This document shows, in pieces, positions 9,601 through 16,790 of a stretch of 64,000 bases of DNA. The translations under genes were made by a program, and so were the position numbers. The stretch's first letter is position 1. Every line of letters starts with the position of its first letter. The DNA is from Mycobacterium sp. 852002-10029_SCH5224772. GTDB taxonomy: Bacteria; Actinomycetota; Actinomycetes; Mycobacteriales; Mycobacteriaceae. Location of the stretch: positions 121,799-185,798 of the forward strand of contig NZ_LZHT01000134.1 in NCBI RefSeq assembly GCF_001667315.1. The letters are read 5' to 3'. The notes under the pieces are model-generated. The model searched no databases. It was not told the DNA's origin and saw nothing but the letters and a program-made list of their open reading frames with translations.

Positions 9601-10038
9601 GTTCTCGCCGAAGATCTCGGCGGCGGTGTTGTCACCGGCGGCGATCTCGGCGGCGTTCAGCGCGGCGGCGAGAATCATGTTGGCCAGCAACAGCAGCCAG
9701 GCGATCCGCTTACGCGCGGTCAGGGCCGCGGCCAACAAGGCCAACACGAACGACCACGCGATGCTGGTGTCGGGGAAGTTGAACAGATAGTCGTTGATGA
9801 ACTCGCGCGGGACCTTGATCAGATACCGGATCAGCGGGGACACGCTGCCCAGCAACGACACGGTGGCGATGACACCCACGGTCCACCCGGCCGCCGCCGG
9901 CACCCAGCGATACCGCGAATTCGACCGGCTGCGAGGCCCCAAATGGGGCCCCGAACGAGGAGAAGCGAGTGTCACAGACCGCGAGGATATGCCCTGAATC
10001 CGTGAAAAGCTTGCCGAAGCGCTAAGAGTGGCGGGCAC
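6634..10038 (-). CDS. lysX: Bifunctional lysylphosphatidylglycerol synthase / lysyl-tRNA synthetase
   Basis: A 1134-residue fusion. Residues about 45-290 are a multi-pass membrane domain, followed by the DUF2156/MprF-type aminoacyl-phosphatidylglycerol synthase domain (about 290-620). A linker leads to an OB-fold anticodon-binding domain (about 690-790) and a class II aminoacyl-tRNA synthetase core with motif 2 [22 protein letters not shown] and motif 3 [16 protein letters not shown]. It charges tRNA-Lys and transfers lysine to phosphatidylglycerol, which alters membrane charge and resistance to cationic peptides in mycobacteria (Rv1640c). Start choice: ATG 10038 gives an N-terminus whose GISSRSVTL segment resembles what I recall of M. 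tuberculosis LysX; GTG 9975 is the alternative. It diverges from the infC leader about 100 bp away. Confidence 0.95.
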   Translation of the reverse strand: [1134 protein letters not shown]

Positions 10039-10096
10039 GAGTTTGGCCGCGCTTTTCGCGTCGGGTTGACGGCGGGTGCGGCGCCGTGGTCGGCCG

Positions 10097-10114
10097 AGGT
10101 GCTAAAAGGCACCT
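10097..10114. repeat. Inverted repeat between lysX and infC
   Basis: AGGTGC and GCACCT are separated by six bases (TAAAAG) in the divergent lysX/infC promoter region, just upstream of the proposed infC -10 element. It could be a regulator site; nothing identifies the protein. Confidence 0.4.
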
Positions 10115-10120
10115 CAAGGC

Positions 10121-10129
10121 TGCTAAACT
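10121..10129 (+). promoter_or_regulatory. Extended -10 promoter for the infC operon
   Basis: TGCTAAACT is a TGN-TANNNT extended -10 element. It would start transcription near 10136, giving an infC leader of about 300 nt that contains the attenuator described below. No good -35 is seen, which extended -10 promoters tolerate. Confidence 0.5.
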
Positions 10130-10169
10130 AGCGCCTGCGACCATCCCGGCGAACGCCAGGAACAGTTAA

Positions 10170-10346
10170 GTGGAGTCCCACTCCCACCGCGAGCCGACGA
10201 GATCCCTACGCGGATCTTCGGAAGGTTTGGCGGTCCGGTCACAGGCAACGTGTATGCCTGTTCCGCGTGTAGCGCGGGCGGCCCGAGTAGTCCTCGGTCG
10301 CGATCGGTCGGCATTGGGCCCTGCTGGTGCAGGGCTTTTTTGCTAG
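10170..10346 (+). CDS. Possible 58-codon leader peptide upstream of infC
   Basis: An open frame starts at GTG 10170 (AGGA about 9 bases upstream) and ends at TAG 10344-10346. It begins VESHSHREPTRSL and ends GPAGAGLFC. It reads straight through the intrinsic terminator at 10318-10341, and its stop codon falls two bases after the T-tract. Ribosomes translating the frame would therefore cover the hairpin and favour read-through into infC-rpmI-rplT, linking operon expression to translation capacity. Codon use has weak GC3 bias, so this may be structured leader RNA that is open by chance. No protein family is recognised. The geometry is the main argument. Confidence 0.4.
   Translation: MESHSHREPTRSLRGSSEGLAVRSQATCMPVPRVARAARVVLGRDRSALGPAGAGLFC
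10200..10217 (+). promoter_or_regulatory. Stem-loop in infC leader
   Basis: AGATCC (10200-10205) pairs with GGATCT (10212-10217) around a six-base loop. It lies inside the proposed leader transcript upstream of the terminator and may be part of the attenuator structure. Confidence 0.4.
10318..10341 (+). terminator. Intrinsic terminator/attenuator in infC leader
   Basis: GCCCTG and CAGGGC form a 6-bp GC-rich stem with a six-base loop, followed immediately by six T residues (10336-10341). This is a textbook Rho-independent terminator, unusual in mycobacteria, and it stands about 95 bp upstream of infC, so it must act conditionally. infC-rpmI-rplT operons in other bacteria are autoregulated through their leaders by L20; whether L20 acts here is inference. 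Confidence 0.75.
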
Positions 10347-10434
10347 TGGTGTGGTGTTTCCGCCGCTGATTCCCGACCAACCCCGGCCACCGGTCGTCAC
10401 GCAGGACATCCAGAAGCCCAACAAGGGAGGCCCC

Positions 10435-11043
<609 letters not shown>

Positions 11044-11105
11044 CCTAAGGCAAGAACAGCGAGGACTCGAAGAGAAACTCGAGTCCTTCATAGAACAGAG
11101 GAAAA

Positions 11106-11300
11106 ATGCCCAAAGCCAAGACCCACAGCGGGGCCGCAAAGCGCTTCCGGCGCACCGGAACCGGCAAGATCGTGCGGCAGAAGGCCAACCGCCGGCACCT
11201 GCTCGAGCACAAGCCCACGAAACGGACCCGCCGGCTCGACGGCCGCACCGTGGTGTCGGCCAACGACACCCAGCGGATCAACCGGCTGCTGAACGGCTGA
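11106..11300 (+). CDS. rpmI: 50S ribosomal protein L35
   Basis: A 64-residue basic protein, MPKAKTHSGAAKRFRRTGTGK..., matching bacterial L35 over its whole length. It binds 23S rRNA in the large subunit. An AGAGG Shine-Dalgarno sits about 6-7 bases upstream of the ATG. It lies 62 bp after infC and 87 bp before rplT in the universal infC-rpmI-rplT order. Confidence 0.97.
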   Translation: MPKAKTHSGAAKRFRRTGTGKIVRQKANRRHLLEHKPTKRTRRLDGRTVVSANDTQRINRLLNG

Positions 11301-11387
11301 CCACCCGCCGGCCAGACCCGCACCGCGAGCTGGCACGGCGAACCCCTTTATCGACCCATTACGCATGAACGAGAGTAGGAATATCCA

Positions 11388-11783
11388 ATGGCACGCGTGA
11401 AGCGGGCGGTCAACGCCCACAAGAAGAGGCGCAGCATCCTTAAGGCCTCGAAGGGCTATCGCGGCCAGCGATCCCGGCTCTACCGCAAAGCCAAAGAGCA
11501 GCAACTGCATTCGTTGCAGTACGCGTACCGCGACCGTCGTGCGCGCAAGGGCGAATTCCGCAAACTGTGGATCTCACGCATCAACGCGGCGGCGCGCGCC
11601 AACGACATCACCTACAACCGGCTGATCCAGGGCCTCAAGGCCGCCGGTGTGGAGGTGGACCGCAAAAACCTGGCCGACATCGCGGTCGCGGACCCGGCCG
11701 CCTTCACCGCGCTGGTCGACATCGCCCGTGCGGCGCTGCCCGAGGACGTCAACGCGCCGTCGGATTCGGGAGAAGCCGCCTAA
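11388..11783 (+). CDS. rplT: 50S ribosomal protein L20
   Basis: A 131-residue L20, starting MARVKRAVNAHKKRRSILK and containing the GYRGQRSRLYRKAKEQ segment. It binds 23S rRNA early in 50S assembly. In several bacteria L20 represses its own operon by binding the leader RNA; the infC leader here contains a terminator on which such control could act. The RBS is GAGTAGG upstream of the ATG. It is followed by tsnR after 18 bp. Confidence 0.97.
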   Translation: MARVKRAVNAHKKRRSILKASKGYRGQRSRLYRKAKEQQLHSLQYAYRDRRARKGEFRKLWISRINAAARANDITYNRLIQGLKAAGVEVDRKNLADIAVADPAAFTALVDIARAALPEDVNAPSDSGEAA

Positions 11784-11801
11784 CCGACCGCCTAACCGAC
11801 G

Positions 11802-12608
11802 ATGCCTGACCGGCAGGTGCTGACCGAACGTTCGGCCACGGTCGCCGCGGCGGTCAAACTGCATCGCCACGTCGGGCGCCGTCGGGCACGCCGTTTTCTC
11901 GCCGAAGGCCCCAACCTGGTCGAGGCCGCCTCCCGGCGCGGCCTGGTCCGCGACGTCTTTGCCACCGACGTCGCCCAGCACCGCCATGCGTCGTTGCTGG
12001 CGGCCCTGGATTGCCCGGTCCACCCGGTCACCGAGCGCGCCGCGAAGGCCCTCTCCGACACCGTCACCCCGGCGGGGCTGGTCGCGGTGTGCGACATGCC
12101 GGCGACCCGCCTCGACGACGTGCTGGCCGGCTCTCCTCGGCTGATCGCGGTCGCCGTCGAGATCAGCGAGCCCGGCAATGCCGGCACCCTGATTCGCCTC
12201 GCCGACGCGATGGGCGCGGCCGCTGTGATCCTCGGCGGCCACAGCGTCGATCCGTACAACGGCAAGTGTCTGCGCGCGTCGGCCGGCAGCATCTTCTCGG
12301 TCCCGGTCGTCGCCGCGCCGGACGCGCTCGCCGCCGTGGACGCGTTACGCGCCGCGGGTCTGCAGGCGCTCGCCACCACCGTGGATGGCGAGCAACGGCT
12401 GGACGAGGCCGGCGAACTGCTCGGCAGGCCGACGGCGTGGCTGTTCGGGCCCGAATCCCACGGCCTGCCAAGCGAAATCGCGGCCGCGGCCGACCACCGG
12501 CTGCGGATCCCGATGTCCGGCGGCGCCGAGAGCCTGAATGTGGCGTCGGCCGCGGCCATCTGTCTGTATCAGAGCGCGCGGGCGCTGAACCTGCCTACGC
12601 GGCCTTGA
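11802..12608 (+). CDS. tsnR: TrmH/SpoU-family rRNA 2'-O-methyltransferase
   Basis: A 268-residue protein with an N-terminal substrate-recognition region (HRHVGRRRARRFLAEGPNLVEAA) and a C-terminal SPOUT knot. Motif 1 is ISEPGNAGTLIRLADAMGA, motif 2 is WLFGPESHGLP, and motif 3 is IPMSGGAESLNVASAAAICLY. It uses S-adenosylmethionine to methylate a ribose in RNA, probably 23S rRNA; the tsnR name comes from thiostrepton-resistance enzymes and resistance is not implied. It lies 18 bp after rplT, as Rv1644 does. Its 3' end overlaps the convergent MpaB-family gene by 14 bp. Confidence 0.88.
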   Translation: MPDRQVLTERSATVAAAVKLHRHVGRRRARRFLAEGPNLVEAASRRGLVRDVFATDVAQHRHASLLAALDCPVHPVTERAAKALSDTVTPAGLVAVCDMPATRLDDVLAGSPRLIAVAVEISEPGNAGTLIRLADAMGAAAVILGGHSVDPYNGKCLRASAGSIFSVPVVAAPDALAAVDALRAAGLQALATTVDGEQRLDEAGELLGRPTAWLFGPESHGLPSEIAAAADHRLRIPMSGGAESLNVASAAAICLYQSARALNLPTRP

Positions 12609-13662
12609 CGGGTCGCTTCGGGCGGCCCCGCCCGGCGCGCAAGCCGGCCAGCGACAACGTCGTGTGCACCAACGATCCGGCCCGCTCCAGCACCGCCCGG
12701 GCGGGTCGCAGCGCGGGGTCGAACGGCAACTTGGGCGGCGGGGGAAAGTAGTGCATCGGCAGCCCGCGGCGGTCGCGCGGCGGCGCCATGAACGGCGGGG
12801 CCTCGACCAGCGGCGCGTCGCTGGGCAGCCGTCCCTCGGCGCGGCGGTAGGCGGCCAGCGCACGCGGGTGCAGCCGGATCTCGTCGGGCACCGCCAGGAA
12901 CGCCAGTTCGACGATCTTGCCGAACAACCGCAGCAGCACCTCGTCGCCCGGGGTCCAACGCATTCCGGCCTTTTCGCGGACTGCGGGTTCGAACAGGCCC
13001 GCGGCGATCCAGCGCTGCCCGGCCACCAGCGGTTTGAAGATCCGGTCCCAGATCGGGGTCGGCATCGGCACGAACTTGGGTTTGGGAATCCGGATGTCGA
13101 AGATGTCGAGGACCGCCCGGTTGATTTCCAACTCCTCGCGACCGACCCGCTCCCAGTACTGCTGGAATTCGTCCCACGATTCGGGCACCGGCCGCATGCT
13201 CATCCCGTACATCCGGTACCACTGCACGTGCTCGTCGAACAGCTGCCGCTTCTCGGCCTCGGTCAAGCCGCCGCAGAAGTACTCGGCCACCTTGACGATC
13301 AGCATGAAAAACGTGGCGTGCGCCCAGTAGAAGGTTTCCGGATCGAGCGCGTGGTAGCGCCGACCCTCGGCGTCGACTCCTTTGATCGTGCGGTGGTAAC
13401 CCTTGATCTGCTGGCCGGTCTGGGCCGCCCGGTCGCCGTCGTAGACCACGCCCATGATCGGGTAGACAGACCGGGCCACCCGCTGTAGCGGCTCGCGCAG
13501 CAGGATCGAATGTTCCTCGACCGCCGCGCCGAGTTCGGGGTACATGTTCTGGATCGCCCCGATCCACACGCCCATCATTCCGGTGCGCAGGTCGCCAAAA
13601 TACTTCCAGGTCAGGGAATCTGGTCCGAGCGGATCAGCGGATGTAGTCGATCTGCCAGTCAT
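12595..13662 (-). CDS. MpaB/DUF2236-family oxygenase-like protein (Rv1645c-like)
   Basis: A 355-residue protein. I use the ATG at 13662 because AGGAGG stands five bases upstream; the ATG at 13677 has no RBS. The sequence has the DUF2236 pattern: DSLTWKYFGDLRTG at the N-terminus, YHALDPETFYWAHATFFMLIVKVAEYF in the middle, and a C-terminal Pro-rich tail (GLPMHYFPPPPKLPFDP). The family includes latex-clearing oxygenase and fungal MpaB relatives, often with a b-type haem held by histidine; the His in YHALDP and in YWAHATFF are candidates. The substrate is unknown. It is convergent with tsnR and divergent from the adenylyl cyclase gene. Confidence 0.8.
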   Translation of the reverse strand: MTGRSTTSADPLGPDSLTWKYFGDLRTGMMGVWIGAIQNMYPELGAAVEEHSILLREPLQRVARSVYPIMGVVYDGDRAAQTGQQIKGYHRTIKGVDAEGRRYHALDPETFYWAHATFFMLIVKVAEYFCGGLTEAEKRQLFDEHVQWYRMYGMSMRPVPESWDEFQQYWERVGREELEINRAVLDIFDIRIPKPKFVPMPTPIWDRIFKPLVAGQRWIAAGLFEPAVREKAGMRWTPGDEVLLRLFGKIVELAFLAVPDEIRLHPRALAAYRRAEGRLPSDAPLVEAPPFMAPPRDRRGLPMHYFPPPPKLPFDPALRPARAVLERAGSLVHTTLSLAGLRAGRGRPKRPVKAA

Positions 13663-13792
13663 CGCGGCCTCCTGCACCGATTGGCCTCACGATAACTTTG
13701 ACAACGCCCGTTGTCTACGATTTCGGTGATGTGTCCGCGGGGTGTTATCGAGCTTCCACACCGGTGTGGCAGCACCGTGATCAGGCGGCTGG

Positions 13793-14779
13793 GTGCGATG
13801 TGTGCCACACCCGGCGAGGCCGTCGTTGCCTGCCTCTGACGAAACCAAATACCCTGGCCGGGTGGAACTCGCGCGTCGCGATCTCGACTCGGGCGAGCCT
13901 GGCGAATCCGCTGCGGCGCACTCCGCACCGCGGGGTCCGCTGTCGGTGCATAACGCGACTCAATGGCTGCACGGCCGAAATCACAGCCCCGGGGCGGTGG
14001 CGCTGGTCCGGCGCGCGCGTCGGCTGCTGCCCGGGGACCCCGAGTTCGGCGATCCGCTGTCCACGGCCGGCGATGGTGGCCCGCGCGCCGCCGCGCGGGC
14101 GGCCGACCGGCTGCTGGGCGACCGCGACGCGGTGTCGCGTGAGGTCAGCCTGGGGGTGCTGCAGGTGTGGCAGGCGCTGGCCGAGGGGGTTTCGCGGCGG
14201 CCGGCTAATCCCGAGGTGACGTTGGTCTTCACCGACCTGGTCGGCTTTTCGACGTGGTCCCTGCAGGCCGGCGACGACGCGGCCCTCACGCTGCTCCGCC
14301 AGGTGGCGCGGGCCCTCGAACCACCGCTGCTCGACGCCGGCGGGCACATCGTCAAACGGATGGGCGACGGACTCATGGCCGTGTTCGGCGATCCGATGGT
14401 CGCCGTGCGAGCCGTGCTGACCGCCAAGGAGGCGCTCCGGGCGGTCGAGGTAGATGGCTACACACCGCGGATGCGCGTGGGAATCCACACCGGACGGCCG
14501 CAGCGCCTGGCCGCGGATTGGCTCGGTGTGGATGTGAATGTCGCCGCACGAGTTATGGAACGGGCCACCAAAGGTGGAATCATGGTGTCGAGTTCAACGT
14601 TGGATCTCATACCGCAAAGCGAGTTGGATGCGTTGGGCGTCGAGGCCAAGCGCACCCGCAAACCCGTTTTCGGGCCGAAGCCCGCCGGGATGCCCGCAGA
14701 TTTGGCGATATATCGCCTCAAGACTTTTAGGGAGTTGTCAGGCGCTGATGACACAGCCGACACACAACCGCAGCCATAA
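13793..14779 (+). CDS. Class III adenylyl cyclase (Rv1647-like)
   Basis: Up to 328 residues; the start is uncertain, with GTG 13862 (305 residues) as an alternative. The C-terminal half is a class III nucleotide cyclase domain: metal-binding Asp in VFTDLVGFSTW, Lys and the second Asp in VKRMGDGLMAVFGDP, and the adenine/transition-state residues Asp, Asn and Arg in LGVDVNVAARVMERA. All canonical catalytic positions appear present, so it should make cAMP from ATP as a homodimer. The N-terminal about 110 residues hold no recognisable domain, and no membrane segment is seen, so it is cytosolic. It is related to Rv1647. The rhomboid-like gene follows closely and may be co-transcribed. Confidence 0.87.
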   Translation: MRCVPHPARPSLPASDETKYPGRVELARRDLDSGEPGESAAAHSAPRGPLSVHNATQWLHGRNHSPGAVALVRRARRLLPGDPEFGDPLSTAGDGGPRAAARAADRLLGDRDAVSREVSLGVLQVWQALAEGVSRRPANPEVTLVFTDLVGFSTWSLQAGDDAALTLLRQVARALEPPLLDAGGHIVKRMGDGLMAVFGDPMVAVRAVLTAKEALRAVEVDGYTPRMRVGIHTGRPQRLAADWLGVDVNVAARVMERATKGGIMVSSSTLDLIPQSELDALGVEAKRTRKPVFGPKPAGMPADLAIYRLKTFRELSGADDTADTQPQP

Positions 14780-14803
14780 TGGGTGCCAATGATAGGGGGC
14801 ATC

Positions 14804-15607
14804 GTGTCCCGGCTGGCCCGGGTCCAATTCACCGTGGGGTATGCGGCGCTGCTGCTTGCCATCAGCTGCGCCATCCTGGTGCTCGGTCCGGACGCGCATG
14901 ACATCATCGTCGCGCGTGCCAGCACCAACGTGCACAACCTGTCCCACGGGCACCTGGGCACGCTGCTGGGCAGCGCGCTGGTCGTCGACGCCGGCCCGCT
15001 CTACTTCTGGCTGCCCTTCCTGACCTGCCTGCTGGCGCTGGCCGAGCTGCATTTGCGCACCATCCGGCTGGTGGTGGCGTTCCTCGTCGGCCACATCGGC
15101 GCGACGCTGCTGGTGGCCGCCGCCCTGGCCGGGGCCGTCAAGTTCGGCTGGCTGCCGGTGTCGATCACCCGGGCCAGCGATGTCGGGATGAGCTACGGCG
15201 CGCTGGCGGTGCTCGGCGCGATGACGGCGGTGATCCCCTCGCGCTGGCGGGCCGCCTGGGTCGGCTGGTGGGTGGCGGCGGGCATCGCTTCGGCGATCGT
15301 GGGCGGCGACTTCACCGACGCCGGTCATACCGTCGCCGTGATCCTGGGCGTCCTGGTGTCGGCGCGCTTCCGGCAGCCGATCCACTGGACGCCGGCCCGC
15401 TACCTGATGCTGGCGGCCTCCTCGGGCTTCGGCTTCCTGATGCTGGCCCACCACTGGGGAACCATGGCGGCGACACCGGTGTTCGGCCTCCTCGGCGCCC
15501 TGGTCGCCTACACGGTGGCGAAGTTCGTCACCGGCCGGGGCCTCCCGGTCGCGCCGCTGGACGGCGACGACACATTGCCCGGTCCCGCGCCGGCCGTCGC
15601 CGGCTGA
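14804..15607 (+). CDS. Rhomboid-like polytopic membrane protein (Rv1648-like)
   Basis: A 267-residue protein from GTG 14804, chosen because AGGGGG lies four bases upstream; GTG 14783 and ATG 14789 are alternatives. Six to seven hydrophobic segments span the protein. Two motifs recall rhomboid intramembrane proteases: DVGMSYGALAVLGA, where the Ser would match the catalytic Ser of GxS, and DAGHTVAVILGVLVSA, where the His would match the catalytic His of the last core helix. If real, this would be an intramembrane serine protease; the GxSG motif is not exact, so an inactive rhomboid-like protein is possible. It follows the adenylyl cyclase gene on the same strand. Confidence 0.65.
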   Translation: MSRLARVQFTVGYAALLLAISCAILVLGPDAHDIIVARASTNVHNLSHGHLGTLLGSALVVDAGPLYFWLPFLTCLLALAELHLRTIRLVVAFLVGHIGATLLVAAALAGAVKFGWLPVSITRASDVGMSYGALAVLGAMTAVIPSRWRAAWVGWWVAAGIASAIVGGDFTDAGHTVAVILGVLVSARFRQPIHWTPARYLMLAASSGFGFLMLAHHWGTMAATPVFGLLGALVAYTVAKFVTGRGLPVAPLDGDDTLPGPAPAVAG

Positions 15608-15628
15608 GCGCCGCCGGGCAACTGCCCA

Positions 15629-15643
15629 GCGCCCGCCGGGCGC
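15629..15643. repeat. GC-rich stem-loop after the rhomboid-like gene
   Basis: GCGCCC and GGGCGC are separated by three bases, 21 bp after the stop codon. There is no T-tract; it may be a weak terminator or mRNA 3'-end structure. Confidence 0.35.
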
Positions 15644-15658
15644 CGCGCAGCGAATCAC

Positions 15659-15664
15659 TATGAT
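15659..15664 (+). promoter_or_regulatory. Candidate -10 element for pheST
   Basis: TATGAT is close to the SigA -10 consensus and lies 83 bp upstream of the pheS start. No clear -35 precedes it. Confidence 0.35.
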
Positions 15665-15746
15665 CAGCATTCGACCCGTGCCGCGCGGAAAGCACCATCG
15701 ATGCGGGCAGCCCTAACAGCCTCGTCAGCAAGGAGAATGTCGCCGC

Positions 15747-16790
15747 GTGGGTGATCAACCCGTCGACCTGTCGCCCGAAGCGTTGACCGAGGCGGTCACC
15801 GCCGCCCGGCAGGCGTTCACCCGGGCCGACGACCTCGACGCACTGGCCCGCGCCAAGACCGAGCACCTCGGTGACCGCGCACCGCTGGCCCTGGCGCGCC
15901 AGGCCCTCCGAAGCGTTCCCAAAGACGAGCGCGCCGACGCCGGTAAGCGGGTCAACGCCGCACGCGGCGAGGCCCAGCAGGGGTACGACGAACGCCTGGC
16001 GGCCTTACGCGCCGAACGCGACGCCGCGGTGCTCGTCGCCGAGCGCATCGACGTCACGCTGCCGTCGACGCGGCAGCCGATCGGCGCGCGGCACCCGATC
16101 ACGATCCTGGCCGAACACATCGCCGACACCTTCATCGCGATGGGTTGGGAATTGGCCGACGGCCCGGAGGTCGAGACCGAGCAGTTCAACTTCGACGCGC
16201 TCAACTTCCCCGCCGACCACCCCGCGCGCAGCGAGCAGGACACCTTCTACATCGCGCCGGAGGACTCCCGTCAGCTGCTGCGCACCCACACCTCGCCGGT
16301 GCAGGTGCGCACGCTGCTGGCGCGCGAGTTGCCCGTGTACGTCGTCTCGATCGGCCGCACGTTCCGCACCGACGAACTCGACGCCACCCACACGCCGGTC
16401 TTCCACCAGGTCGAGGGCCTGGCGGTGGACCGCGGCCTGTCCATGGCGCATCTGCGGGGAACGCTGGATGCGTTCGCGCGCGCCCAGTTCGGCCCCGAGG
16501 CCCGGACCCGCATCCGGCCGCACTTCTTTCCGTTCACCGAGCCCTCCGCGGAAGTCGACGTGTGGTTCGTCGGCAAGAAGGGTGGCCCCGGCTGGGTGGA
16601 GTGGGGCGGCTGTGGGATGGTGCACCCAAACGTGTTGCGGGCGGCGGGGATTGACCCCGAGGAATATTCCGGCTTCGCATTCGGCATGGGCCTGGAACGA
16701 ACGCTGCAGTTCCGCAACGGGATTCCGGACATGCGCGACATGGTCGAGGGCGACGTTCGCTTCTCGCTGCCGTTCGGGGTGGGTGCCTGA
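15747..16790 (+). CDS. pheS: Phenylalanyl-tRNA synthetase alpha subunit
   Basis: A 347-residue protein starting at GTG 15747, with AAGGAG 11 bases upstream. An N-terminal coiled-coil arm of about 85 residues is followed by the class II catalytic core. Motif 1 is in HPITILAEHIADTFIAMGWE, motif 2 is FHQVEGLAVDRG, and motif 3 is GFAFGMGLERTLQFRNGI. With PheT it forms an alpha2beta2 enzyme that charges tRNA-Phe. Its TGA overlaps the pheT ATG by one base, so translation is coupled. Confidence 0.96.
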   Translation: MGDQPVDLSPEALTEAVTAARQAFTRADDLDALARAKTEHLGDRAPLALARQALRSVPKDERADAGKRVNAARGEAQQGYDERLAALRAERDAAVLVAERIDVTLPSTRQPIGARHPITILAEHIADTFIAMGWELADGPEVETEQFNFDALNFPADHPARSEQDTFYIAPEDSRQLLRTHTSPVQVRTLLARELPVYVVSIGRTFRTDELDATHTPVFHQVEGLAVDRGLSMAHLRGTLDAFARAQFGPEARTRIRPHFFPFTEPSAEVDVWFVGKKGGPGWVEWGGCGMVHPNVLRAAGIDPEEYSGFAFGMGLERTLQFRNGIPDMRDMVEGDVRFSLPFGVGA

